Positions 8,412 to 17,416 of a DNA stretch of 64,000 nt are shown here, piece after piece. The position numbers and the translations under genes are program-made. The DNA comes from Streptomyces phaeolivaceus. GTDB lineage: Bacteria > Actinomycetota > Actinomycetes > Streptomycetales > Streptomycetaceae. The notes below the pieces were generated by a model, which was given only the letters and a program-made list of their open reading frames with translations, was not told where the DNA came from and ran no database searches. The stretch lies in the NCBI RefSeq assembly GCF_009184865.1, contig NZ_CP045096.1, positions 3,968,001 to 4,032,000 on the forward strand. Reading direction: 5' to 3'. Positions within the stretch are counted from its first letter, which is position 1. Every line of letters begins with the position of its first letter.

Positions 8412-9851
8412 TTATCTGCCTTGATAGCGGGCGGCGTCCTTGCGGGCCGTACCGAGCTTTCCGTAAAGGCGCCCCCCCGGGCACTCGGTCGCGAACCCGT
8501 CCCGGTGGCCGGAGATCACGTGCAGTCGTACCTTCTTACCTTTTGGGTAGAGATTGCCACCACCCGAAGTGAGGTATGTCTTGCCATTCGGGTTCGCCCC
8601 GTAAAGACCGAGTTTCCAGGCTGTTAGTTGCGCGATCCCCTTGACCGCCACCGCGGGCGGCTTGGTGGTCGTGTAGCTGCCGAGGACCGCGATGCCCGTG
8701 CTGTTCGTGTTGAAACCGAGGGTGTGGGCACCCATGACGGCCTTCGCGACACCACCCGCGCGCCCCTCGTAGATGTTTCCGCACTTGTCGACGAGGAAGT
8801 TGTAGCCGATGTCCCGCCAGCCGCTGCTCACCACGTGGTAGCGGTAGATACTGCGGATGACGGAAGGGGCCTGCGCACACTTGTAGTTGTTGCCGGACGC
8901 CGTGTGGTGCACGAAGGCCGCGCCGACCCGCGTGGTGTAGCGGAAGTCGCGCTCGCGCAGCTTCTCGTCGGCGCCCCAGCCGGCCCTGGTGACGATCTTC
9001 GGTCGCGGCCCGATGTACGGCTTGGCGCCGGGCGCCACGTTCGCCAGCCGCTCCACCGTCTCCTTGCGCGACAGCGCCGGGATCGTGGTGGCGCCGAGCG
9101 GCGCGAGATCGGCGTTGACGGCGGAGGCGGCGGCCGACTCGGCGGTCAGCGTGCCCAGGCGCGGGGTGTCCACGGTACCGACCGGCGGGGGTTCCGCCGC
9201 CGCCTGCCCGGCTCCCGTCAGGGCCTGCGGGCCCGCAGCGCCCTCCGGGACGCCGGAGCCCGGGTCGACCAGCTCCAGACGTAGGCCGTCCGGGAGCATC
9301 TGGACGCCCGGAGCGGTCGTACGGCCCTGGGTCTCGGCGCGTACGCGCACCTCGACGCCGTCCGACTCGCCGACCCACAGCGGGGCGGTGGAGCCGCGCA
9401 CACGGCCCGAGGAGCGCTCGGCGGTGTCCGGGTCGGCGGCGTGCTCGTGGTTGTGGGTCTCGACGTCCTGCCAGCCGGACCAGCGGGAGGTGTCCTTGGC
9501 GCGGGTACGGACCTGGACGCGGCCCTGGAGTTCGGTGTCCGGGTTGTCCCAGACGACACCGACCAGCGAGAAGGACCGTACGTCCCGCTTGCCGAGGCCC
9601 TGTTCGGCGGCGGCCGGACCGAGGTTCCGGTCCGCGCCGAGGGCGACGAGGGGGAGCGACTGGGTGCCGCCGGACGCGGGCGCGAGCGCGAGCGGGCCTG
9701 TCGGGGCGATCCGCGCCGGGGCCAGGGGTGCGGTGGAGGACGAGTCCGTCGGGGTCGCCGCGGATGCCGTCGCCGGGAGTGCCGCCGGGAGGGCGAGGGC
9801 CGCCGCGCAGGTGACGCCGATCGAGGACGCGAGGAATCGTGATCTACGCAT
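8412..9851 (-). CDS. Secreted peptidoglycan recognition protein, zinc N-acetylmuramoyl-L-alanine amidase
   Basis: The 479-residue product has an N-terminal signal peptide (RRSRF, hydrophobic stretch, then ATASA before the mature chain near residue 32) and a long middle region of unknown fold. Residues about 283-479 form a PGRP/amidase_2 domain. Zinc ligands are visible: the His pair in FVHHT, the His in VISGHRD, and the Cys in ATECPGG; the substrate-side Tyr/Trp motifs (SGWRDIGYNFLVD) are present. It should cut the bond between MurNAc and L-Ala outside the cell. The start at ATG 9851 gives a clean signal peptide. It is divergent from the TIGR03089 gene. Confidence 0.92.
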   Translation of the reverse strand: MRRSRFLASSIGVTCAAALALPAALPATASAATPTDSSSTAPLAPARIAPTGPLALAPASGGTQSLPLVALGADRNLGPAAAEQGLGKRDVRSFSLVGVVWDNPDTELQGRVQVRTRAKDTSRWSGWQDVETHNHEHAADPDTAERSSGRVRGSTAPLWVGESDGVEVRVRAETQGRTTAPGVQMLPDGLRLELVDPGSGVPEGAAGPQALTGAGQAAAEPPPVGTVDTPRLGTLTAESAAASAVNADLAPLGATTIPALSRKETVERLANVAPGAKPYIGPRPKIVTRAGWGADEKLRERDFRYTTRVGAAFVHHTASGNNYKCAQAPSVIRSIYRYHVVSSGWRDIGYNFLVDKCGNIYEGRAGGVAKAVMGAHTLGFNTNSTGIAVLGSYTTTKPPAVAVKGIAQLTAWKLGLYGANPNGKTYLTSGGGNLYPKGKKVRLHVISGHRDGFATECPGGRLYGKLGTARKDAARYQGR

Positions 9852-9989
9852 GTGTCCGATCCTGGACATAGTCATACATGTCTGTCCATCGCGGAATTGA
9901 CGGGTCGTCGGCCGCGCTCCGCCGAACCGGTGGCGATTCCGGTCCGCCCGGACACGGCGGGCGAACGGTCCCCGCGTACGCTTACGCGG

Positions 9990-10745
9990 GTGAACGCCAC
10001 CGACCGCACCCCTGCCGACCTGCTGCGATCCGCGCTGGCCGCGGATCCCGCCCGCCCCCTGGTGACCTTCTACGACGACGCCACGGGCGAGCGGGTCGAA
10101 TTGTCCGTGGCCACCTTCGCCAATTGGGTGGCCAAGACCGCGAACCTCCTTCAGGGCGAGCTGTCCGCCGAGCCGGGCGACCGGGTCGCGCTGCTGCTGC
10201 CGGCGCACTGGCAGACGGCGGTGTGGCTGCTGGCGTGTTCGTCGGTGGGGGTGGTCGCCGAGGTCGCCGGGGACCCCGGGGCCGCCGACATCGTGGTGAG
10301 CGGGCCGGACACGCTGGACGCGGCCCGCGCGTGCTCCGGGGAGCGGGTCGCGCTCGCGCTGCGGCCCCTCGGCGGGCGGTTCCCGCAGGCCCCCTCGGGG
10401 TTCGCCGACTACGCCGTCGAGGTGCCGTCGCAGGGCGACCGGTTCGTGGCGTACGCGCCCGTCTCCCCCGAGGAGGCGGCTTTGGTCGTGGCCGGGCGGG
10501 AGTTCAGCGGGGCGGAGGTCGTGGAGCGGGCGCGCGCGGACGCGGGTGGCCTCGGGCTGACGGGGCCGGGGTCCCGGGTGTTGTCGGGGTTGGGGTACGA
10601 CACGTGGGAGGGGCTTGCGGCCGGGTTGTACGGGCCGCTCGCCAGTGGGGGGTCCGTGGTGCTGTGCCGACATCTCGGGCAGTTGGGGGAGGACGCGCTG
10701 GCCAAGCGGATCGAGAGTGAGCGGGTCACTTCGGTTTCGCGGTGA
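9990..10745 (+). CDS. TIGR03089-family protein, AMP-binding-enzyme-like N-terminal half
   Basis: The 251-residue protein resembles the N-terminal part of acyl-CoA synthetases (ATFANWVAKTANLLQGELSAEPGDRVALLLPAHWQT) but stops well before the adenylation motifs, so it is far shorter than the 500-residue enzymes. Such short proteins are a recognised actinobacterial family (TIGR03089) of unknown role. GTG 9990 is chosen because the earlier part of the frame overlaps the divergent amidase promoter. No ribosome site is visible, suggesting a leaderless message. Catalytic activity is doubtful. Confidence 0.8.
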   Translation: MNATDRTPADLLRSALAADPARPLVTFYDDATGERVELSVATFANWVAKTANLLQGELSAEPGDRVALLLPAHWQTAVWLLACSSVGVVAEVAGDPGAADIVVSGPDTLDAARACSGERVALALRPLGGRFPQAPSGFADYAVEVPSQGDRFVAYAPVSPEEAALVVAGREFSGAEVVERARADAGGLGLTGPGSRVLSGLGYDTWEGLAAGLYGPLASGGSVVLCRHLGQLGEDALAKRIESERVTSVSR

Positions 10746-10817
10746 TGGGGTGACTTGAAGACGCGGTGACGTCGCGGGTGGGGCGGTCGTACGGCGGCTG
10801 CGGGGCCGGTATGGCTT

Positions 10818-10850
10818 TTCGCGCAGTTCCCCGCGCCCCTCAAGGGCAGG
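10818..10850 (+). repeat. Dispersed repeat, family A (copy at 10.8 kb)
   Basis: Contains the core CGCGCAGTTCCCCGCGCCCCT followed by CAAGGGC. It lies about 75 bases past the stop of the TIGR03089 gene and before the first LCP gene. Confidence 0.7.
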
Positions 10851-10974
10851 TCAGCCCCCTCTTCACAAGGCACCCGTCCCCCGTTCGGCCTAGTCCCGGC
10901 CGCCCCCTCGGGCCCGCTGGCGCCATCGTCGTAGGAGCAACGACTCGCTCGTACGCCGTGAGGGGTGGCCGGAA

Positions 10975-12171
10975 ATGGACGACGTCGGAGGCAGGGCGCG
11001 TGGCCTGGGGCCCGGTGTGGGGGGAACGCCCACCGGGGTCGGGCTCAGGCGTCGGCGCCGGCGGCGGTGGGCGCGGTGGGTGGGCGGCGGGACCGTGCTG
11101 GTGGTCGTCGCGGCCCTCGGGGCGGGGTGGGTGGCGTACCGGAAGCTGGACGGGAACATCACCTCGGACCGGACGGCGGCGGACGAGCTGGCGCGCTACG
11201 AGAAGGAGCGGCCGACCGCGCTGGTGCGGGGCGCGCAGAACATCCTGGTGATCGGGTCGGACTCGCGGTCGGGCGACGGGAACGCCGAGTACGGGCGGGA
11301 TTCGGGCACCGAGCGGTCGGACACCACGATCCTGCTGCATCTCGCGGCGGACCGGCGCAGCGCGACCGCGGTGTCGCTGCCACGGGATCTGATGGTGGAT
11401 GTGCCGAGTTGCCGGCGGCCGGACGGAAGTCGCACCGAACCGGTGTTCACCATGTTCAACTACGCGTTCCAGAGCGGTGGTTCCGCCTGCACCATTCGGA
11501 CGGTCGAGCGGATGACCGACATTCGTATCGACCATCACGTCGTCGTGGACTTCAGCGGCTTCAAGGAGATGGTCGACGCCGTCGACGGGGTCGACGTGTG
11601 CCTCACCGAACCCATTCACGACAAGCAGGCCAAACTGCGCCTTCCCGCGGGCAAGGTGAAGCTCGACGGCGAGCAGGCGCTGGGGTATGTGCGGGCCCGT
11701 AAGTCGATCGGGGACGGCAGCGACACCGAACGGATGGACCGGCAGCAGCGATTCCTCGCGGCGCTGGCCACGAAGGTGCGCAGCAATGGCGTCCTGCTGA
11801 ATCCGGTGAAGCTGTATCCGGTGCTCGACGCGGCCACGTCATCGCTCACCACGGACCCGGGACTGGCGAGCCTGCGCGGGCTCTACGACCTTGTGCGCGG
11901 GCTGAGAACGATCCCCATGGAAAAGGTGCAGTTCCTGACCGTTCCACGGAAGTCATATGCGTACGACGCCAATCGTGATGAGCTCGTCGAACCGGCCGCG
12001 CGGACCCTATTCGCGCGACTGCGCGCCGACGCGCCGCTGGCGGTCGCGGGGGAACTCCCCGAGGGGATGCGGGAAGGGGATACGGAAGAGCTTTCGGGAA
12101 GCCTCTCCGGAGCCCCGGATCCGATGCCGACTTTCCGCGGCAGTACGGCCGCCGAGGAGGACTGCGGGTGA
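10975..12171 (+). CDS. LCP (LytR-CpsA-Psr) wall polymer ligase, paralogue 1
   Basis: The 398-residue membrane protein has a short cytoplasmic N-terminus, one transmembrane helix at about residues 36-55 and an extracellular LCP domain from residue 89 (NILVIGSDSR). Expected features are present: RSDTTILLH, the SLPRD arginine-aspartate pair, TDIRIDHHVVVDF, and GEQALGYVRARKS. LCP enzymes transfer glycopolymers from undecaprenyl pyrophosphate carriers to peptidoglycan. It lacks the C-terminal LytR_C domain found in paralogues 2, 3 and 4. ATG 10975 follows a GAGGGG-type ribosome site. Confidence 0.9.
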   Translation: MDDVGGRARGLGPGVGGTPTGVGLRRRRRRRWARWVGGGTVLVVVAALGAGWVAYRKLDGNITSDRTAADELARYEKERPTALVRGAQNILVIGSDSRSGDGNAEYGRDSGTERSDTTILLHLAADRRSATAVSLPRDLMVDVPSCRRPDGSRTEPVFTMFNYAFQSGGSACTIRTVERMTDIRIDHHVVVDFSGFKEMVDAVDGVDVCLTEPIHDKQAKLRLPAGKVKLDGEQALGYVRARKSIGDGSDTERMDRQQRFLAALATKVRSNGVLLNPVKLYPVLDAATSSLTTDPGLASLRGLYDLVRGLRTIPMEKVQFLTVPRKSYAYDANRDELVEPAARTLFARLRADAPLAVAGELPEGMREGDTEELSGSLSGAPDPMPTFRGSTAAEEDCG

Positions 12172-12416
12172 CCTGGACAGGGCCCTCCAGGTAAAACCCA
12201 CGTCAACACAAGGAACAAATGCTCTAGGAAATGGGCAGATTGCCCAGTTGTAGGGACGTGCAATTTGTCACCGCCGTCGCTTGGCGCCTGATCGTGCGGC
12301 TAGTGTGAGCGATCCGGTGCGTCAGGCCTTCTCGGTCGCGCACCACTTGCATCGAGACCCGAGCGTCTTTTGAGGGGGAAGGCGCCGCGTGGCCCCGACG
12401 GAGGAATCAGACAACC

Positions 12417-14159
12417 GTGGACGCGCAAGGCCGTGGGCGGGCGGACGACATCGACCCCGCAGACCAGTGGGTACTCAACCCGAGCACCGGTGAATACGAA
12501 CTGCGACTGAGTCCTTCCGCACCGCAATCGGCGGTGCCGAGGCCGCGCCGGGCCGCGGCGGCGGGGACCAGGGCGACGACGGGCGCCACCGCGCGTTCGG
12601 CCTCCGCGGGCACGGACACCCGGGAGATCCCCGACACGCTGCCGGGACCCCGGCGTCGGCGCGGCGCGCCCGAGGAGGACCCGCTGCCGGGCCGCCGGAG
12701 CGGCCGGGGCAAGACCAAGCCCAAGAAGTCGACGGGCAAGCGGATACTGGTGTGGACGGGCGGCACGCTGGCGTTCCTGCTGGTCGGGATCAGTACCGCG
12801 GGCTACCTGTACTACCAGCACCTCAACAACAACATCCAGAAGATCTCGGACGACGGCGCGAGCACCGGCGGCTTCAGCAAGGACCGGGCGATCAACCTGC
12901 TGGTGATCGGCACGGACAAGCGGACCGGCACGGGCAACACCAAGTACGGCGACGCGGAGAGCGTCGGACACGCGGACACCACGATCCTGCTGCACGTCTC
13001 CAAGGACCGTTCGAACGCGACCGCGATGAGCATCCCGCGCGACATGATCGTGGACGTGCCGGAGTGCCCGACGACGCAGGAGGACGGCTCGACGAAGGAC
13101 ATCGCGGCCACGTCCAACGTCCGGTTCAACACGAGCCTCGGCCAGTACGGCCGCACCCCGAGCTGCACCATGCGTACGGTGGAAGAGCTGACCGGGATCA
13201 AGTCCGACCACTTCATGGTCGCCGACTTCAACGCGGTGAAGACGCTCTCCACGGCCATCGGCGGTGTCGAGGTCTGTCTGGCGAAGGACATCAAGGACTC
13301 CAAGTCCAAGCTGGACCTCAGCGCCGGCAAGCACACCATCGAGGGCGAGGAGGCGCTGGCGTTCCTGCGCACCCGCTACAGCGTGGGCCTCGGCAGCGAC
13401 CTGAGCCGGATCGAGCTGCAGCAGCAGTTCCTCAGCTCGATGATCCGGCAGATGAAGTCCAAGGACACGCTGACCGACCCGACGAAGGTGCTGGACCTCG
13501 CGGAGGCCGCGACCAGCGCGCTGTCCGTCGACTCCAAGATCTCCGACATCAAGAAGCTGGCCTCGCTCGGCCAGGAGGTCGGCAAGGTCAAGACGAAGAA
13601 CATCACCTTCACCACCGTCCCGGTCATCGACAACACCGACGGCGCGACCGTGCTGCCCAAGCCGCAGAGCGCCGAGGACCTCTTCGAGACCATCAGGAAC
13701 GACGTCTCGCTCACCGAGGTGAAGAAGCAGGCCAAGGAGAAGGAGGCCGCGAAGCTCAAGGGCACGCGCGCCGACGCCTCCGAGGTCCGGGTCAGCGTCT
13801 ACAACGGCGGCGCCGAGGCGGGCAGCGCACAGGCCACTCTCAACTGGCTGCAGAATGATGTCGGCGTGACCAAGTCGAGCCAGCTCGGCAACGCCGACAA
13901 GACGTTGAAGAAGACGACCCTCGCGTACGACCCCGACCAGGCCGACCAGGCGCGCAAGCTGGCCGATCTGATGGGGCTGTCCGCGTCCGCGCTGAAGCCC
14001 GGCGAGGGCAACAGCGAGACCAACTCCCAGGGCCTGCCCTCGATGGTGCTGACCCTGGGCGAGGACTTCAAGGGCGCCGGGGTGTCGCTGAGCGCGACAT
14101 CGGCGGCGGACCTGGACGTCGAGAAGAACACCGCGGACAAGGAAAAGTGCGCCAGTTGA
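12417..14159 (+). CDS. LCP family wall polymer ligase with LytR_C domain, paralogue 2
   Basis: The 580-residue protein has a cytoplasmic disordered, basic N-terminus of about 105 residues, a transmembrane helix at about 110-131 and an LCP domain from residue 158 (INLLVIGTDKR, HADTTILLH, SIPRDMIVD, SDHFMVADFN, GEEALAFLRTRYS). Residues about 457-530 form a LytR_C domain (VRVSVYNGGAEAG). GTG 12417 lies 12 bases after GGAGG. The family transfers lipid-linked wall polymers onto peptidoglycan. It is the second of five paralogues in 9.3 kb. Confidence 0.92.
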   Translation: MDAQGRGRADDIDPADQWVLNPSTGEYELRLSPSAPQSAVPRPRRAAAAGTRATTGATARSASAGTDTREIPDTLPGPRRRRGAPEEDPLPGRRSGRGKTKPKKSTGKRILVWTGGTLAFLLVGISTAGYLYYQHLNNNIQKISDDGASTGGFSKDRAINLLVIGTDKRTGTGNTKYGDAESVGHADTTILLHVSKDRSNATAMSIPRDMIVDVPECPTTQEDGSTKDIAATSNVRFNTSLGQYGRTPSCTMRTVEELTGIKSDHFMVADFNAVKTLSTAIGGVEVCLAKDIKDSKSKLDLSAGKHTIEGEEALAFLRTRYSVGLGSDLSRIELQQQFLSSMIRQMKSKDTLTDPTKVLDLAEAATSALSVDSKISDIKKLASLGQEVGKVKTKNITFTTVPVIDNTDGATVLPKPQSAEDLFETIRNDVSLTEVKKQAKEKEAAKLKGTRADASEVRVSVYNGGAEAGSAQATLNWLQNDVGVTKSSQLGNADKTLKKTTLAYDPDQADQARKLADLMGLSASALKPGEGNSETNSQGLPSMVLTLGEDFKGAGVSLSATSAADLDVEKNTADKEKCAS

Positions 14160-14230
14160 TGACCTGAGGGGGTCATGGCGCGTCTTACCGGACGCGAGTG
14201 CGGTTCGGGGCGATACACCACTGACGGCTG

Positions 14231-14260
14231 CCGGTCGGGCGCGAGGACGCGCCCGGCCGG
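14231..14260. terminator. Hairpin after LCP paralogue 2
   Basis: A 13-bp stem (14231-14243 with 14248-14260, one G-T pair) closes an AGGA loop, followed by TCGGTTCT. It lies about 70 bases after the stop. Confidence 0.6.
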
Positions 14261-14335
14261 TCGGTTCTCCGTGCCTTCGCCATGTCATCCGGCGCCATGT
14301 CATCCGGCCGGAACACATGACGCGTTCAACAGAAC

Positions 14336-16111
14336 ATGAGTACATCCGAGTTGGGGTCTCGACAGTCCAACAGGAGGCGGGGACGGCCCCGCCACGGCAG
14401 GGTGGGGAGGGGCAGGGAGATGGTACGGAGTGACGTGCGCGGGGACGGGGGGCGACCGCGCGTCGATGGACCCGGCGAGGACGGGGACCTGGAACCGCGG
14501 GAGGAGTCGTCCGGCTCGGACGACGACGCGGATGTCAGAGTCCCCGAGCAGGGCGGACGGAAGCGCCGGAACGGTGGTGACGGCGCCGGCGGCGACGGCG
14601 GTGGGCGGGGGCGCGCGAAGACCGCCGGGAGACCCCGGCGCAGACGGGCGCTGCGCTGGTCGGCGACAGTGCTGGCGGTCGTGATACTCGGCACCGCCGG
14701 TGCCGGCTATCTCTACTACGAGCACCTCAACGGCAACATCAAGAAGGAGAAGCTGAACCTCGGCGACACGAAGATCGCCGAGCCGACGCCGAACGCGGCC
14801 GGCCAGACCCCGCTGAACATCCTGCTCATCGGCTCGGACGCACGGGACACCGCGGAGAACCAGAAGCTCGGCGGCGCCAAGGACACCTTCGACGGCCCGC
14901 CGCTGGCCGACGTCCAGATGCTGCTGCACCTGTCCGCCGACCGCAGCAACATGTCGGTCGTCAGCATGCCCCGCGACACCCTGCTCGACATCCCCAAGTG
15001 CACCGACCCGGACAGCGGCGAGGAGTACGGGGCGCTCACGAACACGATGACCAACCAGTCGCTGGAGCGCGGCGGTCCCGGCTGCACGGTCGCCACCTGG
15101 CAGGAGCTGACCGGGATCCGCATCGACCACTTCATGATGGTCGACTTCTCCGGAGTGGTGTCGATGGCCGACGCCATCGGCGGTGTACCGGTGTGCGTGA
15201 CCGACAACATCTACTCGCACACCAGCGCGGGCAAGGGCTCGGGGCTGAAGCTGGAGAAGGGCACCACGTACATCAAGGGCAAGCAGGCCCTGCAGTGGCT
15301 GCGCACCCGGTACGGCTTCGAGGACGGCAGCGACATCGCGCGGGCCAAGGCGCAGCACCAGTACATGAACGCGATGGTCCGTGAGCTGCGCGAGAACGCG
15401 ACGATCACCAACCCGAACAAGCTGCGCAACCTGGCCGAGGAGGCCACGAAGGCGCTCACCGTCGACGAGAGCCTGGGCACGGTGACCAAGCTCTACGACC
15501 TCAGCACCGAGCTGCGCAAGGTCGAGCCGGCCCGGATCACGATGACGACGATGCCGTACACCTACGTCGGTGCCCGCGTCGTGCCCAAGGAGGGCGACGC
15601 GGAGAAGCTGTTCCGGCTGGTGCGCGAGGACATCGCGCTGGACGGCAAGGACAAGAAGAAGACCACCACCGAGGACGCGACCTCCGACGACCCGGCGGCG
15701 GCGAAGGACGAGATCGGGGTGCTGGTGCAGAACGGCACCATGACCTCCACGCTCGCCCCGGTCGGCGGACGCGCGCACACGGTGTCGCAGCTGCTGGTCG
15801 AGGAGGGCTTCGCCAAGTCCTCGTCCGACGCGACCACGGCGACCACCGAGGACAAGACGGTCGTGCGCTATCCGAGCGCCGAACTGGAGGGCGACGCCCA
15901 GGCGGTCGCCGAGGCCCTCGGCATCCCGCTGAGCCAGGTGGAGAAGTCCACGAACGTCTCCGGTGTCACGCTCGTCGTCGGCGCCGACTGGCGCGAGGGG
16001 ACCACGTACAAGGCCGTGAAGGAGGACGACACGACTCCCGAGTCGGCGGACGCCCTCAACGGCGCGAACAAGAAGGCGTGCATGGAGGTCGACCCCTCCT
16101 TCACCTGGTAA
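14336..16111 (+). CDS. LCP family wall polymer ligase with LytR_C domain, paralogue 3
   Basis: The 591-residue protein has a disordered N-terminus of about 100 residues, a transmembrane helix at about 105-126, an LCP domain from residue 160 (NILLIGSDARD, SMPRDTLLD, IRIDHFMMVDF, GKQALQWLRTRYG) and a LytR_C domain from about residue 460 (IGVLVQNGTMTS). ATG 14420, with GGGGAGGGGCAGGGAG just before it, is an alternative start 28 codons inside and has the better ribosome site. The gene ends at a strong 20-bp hairpin. Confidence 0.9.
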   Translation: MSTSELGSRQSNRRRGRPRHGRVGRGREMVRSDVRGDGGRPRVDGPGEDGDLEPREESSGSDDDADVRVPEQGGRKRRNGGDGAGGDGGGRGRAKTAGRPRRRRALRWSATVLAVVILGTAGAGYLYYEHLNGNIKKEKLNLGDTKIAEPTPNAAGQTPLNILLIGSDARDTAENQKLGGAKDTFDGPPLADVQMLLHLSADRSNMSVVSMPRDTLLDIPKCTDPDSGEEYGALTNTMTNQSLERGGPGCTVATWQELTGIRIDHFMMVDFSGVVSMADAIGGVPVCVTDNIYSHTSAGKGSGLKLEKGTTYIKGKQALQWLRTRYGFEDGSDIARAKAQHQYMNAMVRELRENATITNPNKLRNLAEEATKALTVDESLGTVTKLYDLSTELRKVEPARITMTTMPYTYVGARVVPKEGDAEKLFRLVREDIALDGKDKKKTTTEDATSDDPAAAKDEIGVLVQNGTMTSTLAPVGGRAHTVSQLLVEEGFAKSSSDATTATTEDKTVVRYPSAELEGDAQAVAEALGIPLSQVEKSTNVSGVTLVVGADWREGTTYKAVKEDDTTPESADALNGANKKACMEVDPSFTW

Positions 16112-16144
16112 CCGGCGCCCCGGGGCGCGCCCCGGCCGCCCCGT

Positions 16145-16190
16145 GCACGAGCCGGGCCCCTCTCGATCAGGAGAGGGGCCCGGCTCGTGC
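16145..16190. terminator. Bidirectional terminator, 20-bp perfect stem
   Basis: Arms 16145-16164 and 16171-16190 are perfect complements around a 6-base loop. It sits between the convergent 3' ends of LCP paralogue 3 and the glycosyltransferase. Confidence 0.9.
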
Positions 16191-16209
16191 GCGCGTACGG
16201 CGTTCGCGG

Positions 16210-17238
16210 TCAGCTCTCGGCCAGGACCGCCGGGCGGCGGGAGGCGATGACCTTCTTCGCCAGGGACCGGGGGCTGGTGAGGAAGCCGAAGCCCCAGGAC
16301 ATGTGCATGGTGGCGAGGGCGACCGGGATCTGGAGGCGGGCCCTGAGCGGCAGCCCCTTGCCCGCCGGGACCGAGCCCGCGACGATCGCCGCGAGATAGC
16401 CGCCGGGGACGACGAAACCGAGCGGGGTCAGCAGGGCACCCACCAGGACACCGGCCACGATCGCGCACACCGCGGTCGGCGGGGCGAGATAGCGCAGGTT
16501 GATGGAGCCCTCGTGGTAGCGGGCGACGACATGCCGCCAGCGCCCGTAGTCCTTGTACTGCTTGGCGAGCGCCTTCACGCTGGGCCGGGGCCGGTACGAC
16601 ACCCGCAGCTCGGGCGAGAACCAGATGAGGCCGCCCGCCTCGCGGATGCGGAAGTTCAGCTCCCAGTCCTGGGCGCGGATGAACTCCACGTTGTAGCCGC
16701 CCTGCCGCTCCAGCGCCTCGCGCCGGAAGACACCCAGGTAGACGGTCTCGGCCGGAGCCGCCTGCCCGCCCGTGTGGAAGGCGGCGTTGCCGACGCCGAT
16801 CTTCGAGGTCATGGCGGCGGCGACCGCGTGCTCCCAGTCGTTCTCGCCCTCGGCGTGCATGATGCCGCCGACGTTCTGCGCGCCGGTCTCCTCCAGGAGC
16901 CGTACGGCGGTGGCGATGTAGTTCGGCGAGAGGATGCCGTGGCCGTCGACGCGGACCACGATCGGGTGGCGGGAGGCCTTGATCGCGGCGTTGAGCGCGG
17001 CGGGCGTACGCCCCGTCGGGTTCGGGACGGTGTGCACGCGCGGGTCTTCGGCGACGAGCTCGGCGGCGATCTCGTCCGTGCGGTCCCTGGAGGGACCGAG
17101 GGCGATCACGACCTCCATCTCGCCGGCGTACTCCTGCGCGAGGATCGCTTGGACGGCTCCGCGCAGATGCCGCTCCTCGTCAAGGACGGGCATGATCACG
17201 GACACGGCGGGGAGCCGCACATCGGGCTTGGCGTTCAT
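16210..17238 (-). CDS. Family 2 glycosyltransferase, membrane-associated
   Basis: The 342-residue protein begins with the GT2 strand VSVIMPVLDEERHL, has the metal-site region VVRVDGHG, and a later AQDWELNFRIREAGG that corresponds to the acceptor/catalytic base region. A basic stretch (PRPSVKALAKQYKDYGRW) and hydrophobic helices at about 240-300 follow. This layout is typical of membrane-bound processive or polyprenyl-linked glycosyltransferases. It is on the opposite strand inside the LCP cluster, so it may build part of the polymer the LCP proteins attach (inference). The substrate is unknown. Confidence 0.88.
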   Translation of the reverse strand: MNAKPDVRLPAVSVIMPVLDEERHLRGAVQAILAQEYAGEMEVVIALGPSRDRTDEIAAELVAEDPRVHTVPNPTGRTPAALNAAIKASRHPIVVRVDGHGILSPNYIATAVRLLEETGAQNVGGIMHAEGENDWEHAVAAAMTSKIGVGNAAFHTGGQAAPAETVYLGVFRREALERQGGYNVEFIRAQDWELNFRIREAGGLIWFSPELRVSYRPRPSVKALAKQYKDYGRWRHVVARYHEGSINLRYLAPPTAVCAIVAGVLVGALLTPLGFVVPGGYLAAIVAGSVPAGKGLPLRARLQIPVALATMHMSWGFGFLTSPRSLAKKVIASRRPAVLAES

Positions 17239-17332
17239 AGGGGCCTCACGTTACCGCGAACGGGGGACACGAACGCGCGCCGCCCGGTCGCGTGCGCGGG
17301 GCACGGATCCCGGGACCCTACGGTGCTCAAGG

Positions 17333-17390
17333 CTCTCTGTCTTCTCTTTGTCTTCTCTCTGTCTTCTCTCTCCTCTTCTCCCCCTTCCCC
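17333..17390 (+). repeat. Pyrimidine tract with repeated GTCTTCTCT units
   Basis: A 58-base almost purine-free stretch holds three copies of GTCTTCTCT at 10-11-base spacing, then runs of CT. It lies 27-84 bases upstream of the start of LCP paralogue 4, so it is probably in its leader. Confidence 0.7.
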
Positions 17391-17416
17391 TGACCGGTCC
17401 CGCGGAGGTGTCCCCC

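Noticed and set aside
6152..8572. 806-codon plus-strand frame
   Set aside because: It runs antisense over the nucleotidyltransferase and across the 36-bp inverted repeat, with no recognisable protein features.
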